A stretch of 11,375 nt of DNA from Alphaproteobacteria bacterium (GTDB lineage Bacteria; Pseudomonadota; Alphaproteobacteria; RF32; CAG-239): contig JAGCTK010000192.1 in NCBI GenBank assembly GCA_017963715.1, positions 1 through 11,375 on the forward strand, read 5' to 3'. The notes under the pieces were generated by a model. The model saw nothing but the letters and a program-made list of their open reading frames with translations. It had not been told where the DNA came from and made no database searches. Every line of letters begins with the position of its first letter. The stretch's first letter is position 1. The position numbers were made by a program, and so were the translations under genes. This document shows positions 6,452 through 11,375 of the stretch, piece after piece.

Positions 6452-7687
6452 ATGGCAAAAATGCAAAATGTACGCGGAACTTATGACTTGTACGGTGCGG
6501 CCAAACGCCGAGCAAAAAAGGTGGTCGACATCGCCTCAAAAACTGTCGAAACATACGGCTTTGAAGAAATTGAAACGCCGATTTTCGAGTTTACTGAAGT
6601 GTTCGCACGCAACTTGGGTGATACGTCGGATATTGTGACCAAAGAAATGTATACATTTTTGGATAAAGGCGGCGAAAGTTTGACATTGCGTCCCGAAGGA
6701 ACGGCCGGCGTTGTGCGCTCGTTTATATCACAAGGAATGAAGCAAAATTTGCCGGTGAAACTCTACTACGCCGGTCCGATGTTTCGTTATGAACGTCCGC
6801 AAAAAGGCAGACAACGTCAGTTTACGCAATTCGGTGTTGAAATGTTCGGTGTGCCGTCTGCCCAGGCTGATGTCGAAATGATTGCAATGGCTTATACGTT
6901 TTTACAAAAACTTGGCCTTGATGATACGGTGACGGTCGAAATCAATTCGTTGGGAGACAAAGAAAGTCGGGATGCTTATCGGAGTGTATTGGTCGCATAT
7001 TTGAAACAGCATATCAACGGTTTATCTGATGAAAGCAAAGAGCGTTTGGATAAAAATCCGCTTCGTATTTTGGATTCGAAAGAAGAATGCGATCGGGAAA
7101 TTGTGGAAAATGCACCTTTGTATACCGACAGCTTAAATGAAACATCCAAACAATTTTTCGCACAAGTGTTGCGCGGCCTTGATGTGCTCAAAATTCCGTA
7201 TCGAATCAATCATCGCCTTGTCAGAGGTTTGGATTATTACTCGCATACGGTGTTTGAATTGACAACCGATAAACTCGGCGCACAAGGAACGGTTTTGGCA
7301 GGCGGCAGATATGACGGATTGGTTGAAGAAATGGGCGGTGGCGACATCGCCGGTATCGGCTGGGCTTGCGGCGTCGAAAGACTGTCGATGCTTTTAGACA
7401 GTGATGTGCCGTTAAAGCGTCCGGTTGCCGTCATCGAATTGGGCGATGAGGCGCATGATACGGCGCTTAAAACAGCATATGAGTTGAGAACAAAAGGCTT
7501 TAAGGTAGAGTGCGCATACAGTGGCAACATCAAAAAGCGGATGGAAAAAGCTGCCAAAGCCAATGCTTATAAAGCGGTGATTTTGGGCTCTGATGAAATA
7601 TCACAAGGGGTCGCAACCGTCAAAAATCTGGACGACGGCACACAAAAACAAGTGCCGTTGGCACATCTTGCGGAGGAACTCTCATGA
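6452..7687 (+). CDS. hisS: Histidyl-tRNA synthetase
   Basis: This class II synthetase charges tRNA-His with histidine at the cost of ATP. The 411 residues carry all expected elements: motif 1 near 36-46 (YGFEEIETPIF), TLRPEGTAG (78-86), motif 2 at 109-131 (MFRYERPQKGRQRQF, then FGVEMFG), the histidine-specific RGLDYYSHTVFE (258-269), motif 3 (GIGWACGVERL, 301-311) and a C-terminal anticodon-binding domain (about 320-411). Length is normal for bacteria. Motif 2 resembles the standard bacterial enzyme. The start at 6452 is chosen for its ribosome site, dropping seven residues from the longer GTG frame. The stop overlaps the prfA ATG by four bases (ATGA), so the two are translationally coupled. 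The isoprenoid gene ispG, which I recall beside hisS in several relatives, is not here. Confidence 0.97.
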   Translation: MAKMQNVRGTYDLYGAAKRRAKKVVDIASKTVETYGFEEIETPIFEFTEVFARNLGDTSDIVTKEMYTFLDKGGESLTLRPEGTAGVVRSFISQGMKQNLPVKLYYAGPMFRYERPQKGRQRQFTQFGVEMFGVPSAQADVEMIAMAYTFLQKLGLDDTVTVEINSLGDKESRDAYRSVLVAYLKQHINGLSDESKERLDKNPLRILDSKEECDREIVENAPLYTDSLNETSKQFFAQVLRGLDVLKIPYRINHRLVRGLDYYSHTVFELTTDKLGAQGTVLAGGRYDGLVEEMGGGDIAGIGWACGVERLSMLLDSDVPLKRPVAVIELGDEAHDTALKTAYELRTKGFKVECAYSGNIKKRMEKAAKANAYKAVILGSDEISQGVATVKNLDDGTQKQVPLAHLAEELS

Positions 7688-8724
7688 GCGGTTTTGATGA
7701 AAAATTAAGTCAGGTCGTGGCTCGTTTCGATGAGGTGAATGCCTTGTTGGCGTCAACCTCAAACACAGATGAACTTGTCAAATTAAACAAAGAATTTTCG
7801 GCCTTGTCGGATGTGGTTACCATCATCAAAAAATATCAATTGCTCAAACAAAATATGAAAGAGGCCGAAGATATGGCGGGCGATGAAACGCTCGACAAAG
7901 AAATGCGCGATATGGCCGGTGAAGAATATTACAACTTGAAGCAACAATTGCCCGAAATGGAACAGGTCATTAAAATTGCACTGTTGCCCAAATCGGAAGA
8001 TGATGAAAAAAATGCGATTTTGGAAGTGCGCGCCGGAACAGGCGGCGACGAAGCGGCACTTTTTGCGGCCGTTTTGTTTGAGATGTATCAAAGATATGCG
8101 CAAAAACAAGGTTGGAAATTTGAAATTTTGGATGCCAGTGAAAACGGCCTCGGCGGATATAAAGAGGCATCTGCCAAAATCACGGGGACGGATGTTTTTG
8201 CAAAACTCAAATTTGAATCCGGTGCTCACCGCGTGCAACGCGTGCCGGTAACCGAATCACAAGGTCGTGTGCATACGTCGGCGGCAACGGTGGCCGTTTT
8301 GCCCGAGATTGAAGAAGTGGATTTGTATATCAATCCTGCAGATCTGAAAATTGATATTTATCGTGCCTCAGGTGCCGGCGGACAGCATGTGAACAAAACC
8401 GAATCGGCCGTGCGTATCACACATATTCCGACAGGTGTTGTCGTTCAATGTCAGGATGAACGGTCGCAGTTTAAGAACAAAGAAAAAGCGATGAACCACT
8501 TGCGTGCCAAACTTTATGATATGCAAAAAGAAACGATTGATGCCAATTATTCCGAAAAACGTAAGTTGCAGGTGGGCAGCGGTGACCGCAGCGAGCGGAT
8601 TCGCACCTACAATTATCCGCAAGGGCGCGTGACGGACCATCGTATCAATTTAACGCTTTATAAGTTAGATGATGTGGTATCGGGTGAGGCTTTGGGCGAA
8701 ATTATTGATGCACTCGTCACCTAA
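7684..8724 (+). CDS. prfA: Peptide chain release factor 1, cut short by TAA
   Basis: RF1 ends translation at UAA and UAG by binding the stop codon and hydrolysing peptidyl-tRNA in the ribosome. The 346 residues show the stop-codon-reading PVT (188-190) within RVQRVPVTESQGR, the catalytic GGQ (232-234) within RASGAGGQHVNKTES, and RTYNYPQGRVTDHR (307-320). GGAGG at 7672-7676 lies seven bases before the ATG, which overlaps the hisS stop. The oddity is at the end: usual RF1 proteins run about 355-360 residues, and the frame resumes right after TAA 8722-8724 with ten more codons encoding a typical RF1 tail. The truncated protein keeps all functional parts and should be active. The methyltransferase gene prmC, which commonly follows prfA, is absent; a minus-strand operon begins instead. 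Confidence 0.96.
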   Translation: MSGFDEKLSQVVARFDEVNALLASTSNTDELVKLNKEFSALSDVVTIIKKYQLLKQNMKEAEDMAGDETLDKEMRDMAGEEYYNLKQQLPEMEQVIKIALLPKSEDDEKNAILEVRAGTGGDEAALFAAVLFEMYQRYAQKQGWKFEILDASENGLGGYKEASAKITGTDVFAKLKFESGAHRVQRVPVTESQGRVHTSAATVAVLPEIEEVDLYINPADLKIDIYRASGAGGQHVNKTESAVRITHIPTGVVVQCQDERSQFKNKEKAMNHLRAKLYDMQKETIDANYSEKRKLQVGSGDRSERIRTYNYPQGRVTDHRINLTLYKLDDVVSGEALGEIIDALVT

Positions 8725-8757
8725 GACCAGGCCGAACGTTTGGCCGAACTCGGCTGA
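8722..8757 (+). other. In-frame stop followed by retained RF1 C-terminus
   Basis: TAA at 8722-8724 is followed in the same frame by DQAERLAELG (8725-8754) and TGA (8755-8757). RF1 proteins commonly end with ..DALI/V, one residue, then EDQAERLAALG-like sequence, so the TAA sits where a Glu codon (GAA or GAG) is expected; GAA to TAA is a single base change. Readthrough would give 357 residues, the normal family length. Whether this is a true nonsense change, a base error or functional readthrough cannot be decided from one sequence. Confidence 0.85.
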
Positions 8758-8768
8758 AACCTCATCCT

Positions 8769-9140
8769 TTAGGGTATCAAATTAAAAAAGTTTGCGTGAA
8801 AATTGTTCATCAAGACAAAACACAACAAGGCGTTAATCAGGGCATAAATTTTGAGCGTTTGGCATAAAATGTCGTGCTTGAAAAGCGGCAGATGCTGCGG
8901 CAAAATGTCAAACAATTTGAAGACGCCTTTGATAATGAGCAGCCAAACAAACATCTGAATAAAGTAACCGCGCGATGTCAGAACGGCGCCGTATCGACAG
9001 AGCACAAACGGCAACACGGGCCACAACAATAAATGAGCAAAAATGAGCACGAGCGACAATTTGTTTAAGCGAACCAATTCGCGCTGCTGCTGTTGTTTGA
9101 CGGCTTGATTTTTTTCAAGCGTTAAATCGGCTACATGCAT
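8769..9140 (-). CDS. Small membrane protein beside the TerY-P triad
   Basis: The product has 123 residues with a charged, Gln-rich N-terminal stretch (LEKNQAVKQQQQRELVRLNK) and three hydrophobic segments (about 28-50, 58-78 and 95-113). No family is recognised. It is the last gene of the minus-strand triad operon, 24 bases after the kinase stop, and converges on prfA with 11 bases between it and the TGA behind the RF1 tail. The start is uncertain: ATG 9140 has no ribosome site at normal distance, while GGAG (9162-9159) lies 18 bases upstream. The only in-frame codon at a suitable distance is the rare start ATT at 9149. It could anchor the kinase/phosphatase pair at the membrane; this is inference from position alone. 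Confidence 0.6.
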   Translation of the reverse strand: MHVADLTLEKNQAVKQQQQRELVRLNKLSLVLIFAHLLLWPVLPFVLCRYGAVLTSRGYFIQMFVWLLIIKGVFKLFDILPQHLPLFKHDILCQTLKIYALINALLCFVLMNNFHANFFNLIP

Positions 9141-9164
9141 ACCGCGAATTTTTTGAGGCTCCTA

Positions 9165-10229
9165 TTATTCTTTTTTTAAATCTTGAAGACGATGTTGAAA
9201 TTTGTCTTCAACGGCACACAATCCGCAACCTTTGTTGGTAAAGTAAACATGGTCGGAATTTTTGGGACATTGTTTTTGGTGTTTTTCATTTGATAAAAAC
9301 TTGAGATGTTCATACCATTCTTTGGCAGACGGGCGTTGTTGATTTTTGACAAAGGCACGATCGAAAAGTTTTAGGGTTTCGGGTGAAAAATAGGCATGTA
9401 TGCTGTAAGGGTGCGGATCTTGATATTCATCCGGCCATATACCGTAAGGATAATGATATTGTTCGATTCGTGTTTGGATATCAAGCGGCGCATTGTCTTT
9501 TTTGCGCAATGTGCCGGCAAACGGGTGAATACCGTTGTTTAAAAGTTTGAAGATAATAACGGCAAGGGCAAATTTATCCTGTTCTTCCCCCATTTCTTCG
9601 GGTGATTTATTCATCCCTTCGGGGTAAATATATTCTTCACTGACATATTCTGCGGGATAGCGATTGCGCGGACCTTTAATCGAAAAACCGTCGCAGTCGT
9701 AAAGTGCGACACTCATATTATCTTTATACACCGATACATTGGCCGGTTTTAAGTCGATGATATAATGCCCGCATTGGTGCAACGCCGCAACGACGGCCGT
9801 AATGTTAAACGCTGCATCGATTCTGTCTTTGTAGCGTTCGCTTAAATGCTGTTGCTGACGCACGGCTTTTTGCATCAGATGGTCAAGTGAAACCGCGTCA
9901 TCGGTATTGATAAAAGGCATCAAATATCCGACACAAAAGCCTTTTTCATCTTCCAAAAGCGCTTCCGGCCAAGCAATCTGGACATAGGTTTTGCCATGGC
10001 TTTCAATGGGCAAAATATTGGGCCTGTTTTGGAGCATGGCTTCGAGTTTTTGGCGATTGGTGCGGCTTTTGCTGCGGTTATGAAAAATCTTGGCAACCAA
10101 TTCTGGATGTTTGACGCAGGCATAAATTTTGCCGGCCGCGCCGCCTTTGTTGATAAGACGGCCGAGTTGCTCAATCTCAAAATGTCCGTCGCTGAAAATG
10201 GCGTTATAAGTTTTGAGTTGTTCGGTCAT
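9165..10229 (-). CDS. TerY-P triad protein kinase with C-terminal zinc ribbon
   Basis: The 354-residue protein has a eukaryote-like kinase fold: a glycine-rich loop (LINKGGAAGKIY, 25-36), the ATP-binding lysine Lys47 in VAKIF, the catalytic loop YIIDLKPANV (156-165; Asp159, Lys161, Asn164) and the metal-binding YDCDGF (177-182, Asp178 as the DFG Asp). The usual HRD is IID, as common in this family. The tail holds C-x5-H-x7-C-x2-C (Cys321, His327, Cys335, Cys338), a probable zinc ribbon. It should phosphorylate Ser/Thr targets, perhaps the VWA partner. GTG 10244 opens the frame, but I chose ATG 10229 because it overlaps the phosphatase stop as ATGA, the usual sign of coupling. All catalytic residues seem present. 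Confidence 0.88.
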   Translation of the reverse strand: MTEQLKTYNAIFSDGHFEIEQLGRLINKGGAAGKIYACVKHPELVAKIFHNRSKSRTNRQKLEAMLQNRPNILPIESHGKTYVQIAWPEALLEDEKGFCVGYLMPFINTDDAVSLDHLMQKAVRQQQHLSERYKDRIDAAFNITAVVAALHQCGHYIIDLKPANVSVYKDNMSVALYDCDGFSIKGPRNRYPAEYVSEEYIYPEGMNKSPEEMGEEQDKFALAVIIFKLLNNGIHPFAGTLRKKDNAPLDIQTRIEQYHYPYGIWPDEYQDPHPYSIHAYFSPETLKLFDRAFVKNQQRPSAKEWYEHLKFLSNEKHQKQCPKNSDHVYFTNKGCGLCAVEDKFQHRLQDLKKE

Positions 10230-10975
10230 CGACAGTCTATCCACATCAATGTTTTATCATCACCGCTTAAACGGCTGGCAGTCGGAGTGGCCAACGTATT
10301 TGTCAGCGCGGCTGAGGCGCGTTTGGTGTTTTTTTCGGATTTTAAGAAAGCATGTATAGGCAAAACGAAACCGTCTTTGATGGTGTGCATGTCTTTTTTG
10401 AGGGCAAATCCCGTGACACCGTCTGTCATCAAAAAGAGGCTGTCCGCTTTCGTAAACGGTGTGAAACGCAGACTGTCTTTCCAATCTTCCATCGTAAAGA
10501 AAAATGTTTCGCTCGAAAAAATACCGTTTTCGGGCTCGGAAATAACATATTGTTGAGATTTATCATTTTTAAGGGCAATCGCGGCACCGTCACCGATGTG
10601 GAAAAACAGGCCTTTTTTGCCGTCATAAACCACACCGACCACGGTTGCTGAAAAATCAATTAGGCCGCTTTCGTTTTTGGCACGATTCAGGCGGTGGCAT
10701 GTCAGCATCTCACGCGTGATTTGAATGGCATCGATAATATGCTCTCGGATGCTACCTTCGGATGACATCGATAGCAGGCGACACAATGTTTCGCAGATAT
10801 ATTTTGCACCTAACCTTCCGTATTTGGCTGATCCGGCGCCGTCGGCAATCACGGCCACAATCTTTCGTCCCAGACGCTTATAGGCATAAAAATCTTGACA
10901 CATCAACCCCTTTTGGCGGTGATAGTTGCCTGTGACGCTGACAGCGATGATACGATGTGACGGCCTATTCTTCAT
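10226..10975 (-). CDS. PP2C-family Ser/Thr phosphatase of the TerY-P triad
   Basis: This 249-residue protein is a metal-dependent PP2C phosphatase. The metal-binding motifs appear in order: CQDFYA (26-31, Asp28), ADGAGSAKYG (44-53, Asp45), DFSATVVGVV (107-116), HIGDGAAIAL (126-135, Asp129), LMTDGVTG (182-189, Asp185) and GDDKT (238-242, Asp239/240). No membrane or sensor domain is attached, so it is a single-domain cytoplasmic enzyme. It would reverse the action of the adjoining kinase. Its start overlaps the end of the VWA gene by 11 bases and its stop overlaps the kinase start by four, so the three are made together. No strong ribosome site precedes it, consistent with coupling. Confidence 0.92.
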   Translation of the reverse strand: MKNRPSHRIIAVSVTGNYHRQKGLMCQDFYAYKRLGRKIVAVIADGAGSAKYGRLGAKYICETLCRLLSMSSEGSIREHIIDAIQITREMLTCHRLNRAKNESGLIDFSATVVGVVYDGKKGLFFHIGDGAAIALKNDKSQQYVISEPENGIFSSETFFFTMEDWKDSLRFTPFTKADSLFLMTDGVTGFALKKDMHTIKDGFVLPIHAFLKSEKNTKRASAALTNTLATPTASRLSGDDKTLMWIDCR

Positions 10976-11375
10976 TCCACGCGTTGATATCCTTTAATAA
11001 ATCGTCAGCGTGCGGCGCGGCTTTGGATACGCAGGAAACACTGCGGCTGAGCCACAAGAAAAATTCGGTAAATTTGAGGCCGACCAAACGTTTGGGCGTC
11101 ATAATTGAAAATTTGGCCAATTTTTCAAGATTGGCACCTTGTGTGCCGATGGCATGCAAAATGACTTTTTTATTTTTTTGCGCTTCGATACATTTGGCAG
11201 CGGCTTGTTCCCAACCGTAATCGGTGGGTTCACCGTCACTGACCAAAAAAATCCACGGACGTTTGGAGGTGATACCGCACATATCATAAAGATTTTTTTG
11301 GTCTTCGATTTTCTGTAATGCGAGTTCAACCGCTTTACCGAGCGGGGTTAAACCGCCGGCTTCCATCACGGGGGC
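10965..11375 (-). CDS. TerY-type von Willebrand A protein (5' end outside window)
   Basis: The C-terminal 136 residues of a VWA domain protein run in from the right edge and stop at TAG 10967-10965. Visible are the MIDAS threonine loop GGLTPLGKAV and the later strand IFLVSDGEPTDYGWEQA, whose Asp completes the metal site. The first MIDAS motif (DxSxS) must lie beyond the edge. TerY-like VWA proteins are the expected first member of the TerY-P triad, and the PP2C and kinase genes follow with overlaps. It probably acts as a metal-dependent binding scaffold. The frame stays open to the last base (codons for Ala, Pro, Val before the Met at 11366), so the true start is not in view. Confidence 0.88.
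   Translation of the reverse strand, partial: APVMEAGGLTPLGKAVELALQKIEDQKNLYDMCGITSKRPWIFLVSDGEPTDYGWEQAAAKCIEAQKNKKVILHAIGTQGANLEKLAKFSIMTPKRLVGLKFTEFFLWLSRSVSCVSKAAPHADDLLKDINAWNEE

Noticed and set aside
7684..8724. PVT instead of PAT in RF1 as a sign of altered stop-codon reading
   Set aside because: Both PAT and PVT occur in normal bacterial RF1 proteins, so this does not suggest a changed genetic code.
8739..8758. Hairpin near the end of the RF1 tail as a prfA terminator
   Set aside because: The stem has two G/T pairs and no T-tract, and it lies in sequence explained as RF1 C-terminal codons. No convincing terminator was found for prfA.
9165..10229. Kinase as a catalytically dead pseudokinase because HRD is replaced by IID
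   Set aside because: The lysine, catalytic Asp159, Lys161, Asn164 and metal-binding Asp178 are all present; loss of His-Arg in HRD is tolerated in this family.
1..11375. CRISPR arrays, insertion sequences, tRNA or rRNA genes
   Set aside because: I saw no regularly spaced repeats, transposase motifs, terminal inverted repeats or tRNA-like folds while reading the window.

Overview
The window looks like a chromosomal segment of a moderately low-GC alphaproteobacterium. The evidence is the order ptsP (nitrogen-type PTS enzyme I with a GAF domain), a RodZ-like HTH/membrane protein, hisS and prfA, together with the sequence character of those proteins. The low GC and many A/T tracts would suit a host-associated, gut-type or uncultured lineage, but this is inference and no species can be named from the sequence.

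Layout. Positions 1-129 hold the 3' end of an unrecognised + strand gene with a terminator behind it. Positions 185-546 form a compact, self-contained unit: a promoter matching the sigma70 consensus exactly, a 90-residue membrane protein and a bidirectional terminator. Positions 561-3080 are a minus-strand operon transcribed from right to left: a LemA-family protein, a DUF3137 membrane protein, a 13-cysteine DUF2769-like protein and a helical-repeat (TPR-like) protein. Positions 3081-3264 are a divergent intergenic region with two hairpins. Positions 3265-8724 carry the + strand housekeeping run ptsP, RodZ-like, hisS, prfA. Positions 8769-11375 are a second minus-strand operon, converging on prfA and running off the right edge: a TerY-type von Willebrand A protein (only its C-terminal part is inside), a PP2C phosphatase, a Ser/Thr-like kinase with a C-terminal zinc ribbon, and a small membrane protein.

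How the genes work together. HisS and PrfA serve translation, PtsP feeds the nitrogen-PTS regulatory phosphorelay, and the RodZ-like protein probably links to cell shape. The VWA-PP2C-kinase trio is the known TerY-P phosphorylation triad, associated with Ter stress systems and reported as antiviral. Its genes overlap by a few bases, so a phosphorylation/dephosphorylation switch made as one unit is the natural reading.

The most striking single observation is in prfA, the gene of release factor 1, a protein that itself reads UAA. The frame stops at a TAA at 8722-8724, but the ten codons behind it, in the same frame, still encode the usual RF1 tail (DQAERLAELG) and end in TGA. This is either a fresh nonsense change (or base error) or a readthrough stop in RF1's own gene. 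The other candidates for follow-up are the four-gene LemA/DUF3137/DUF2769/TPR operon and the small membrane gene attached to the TerY-P triad.
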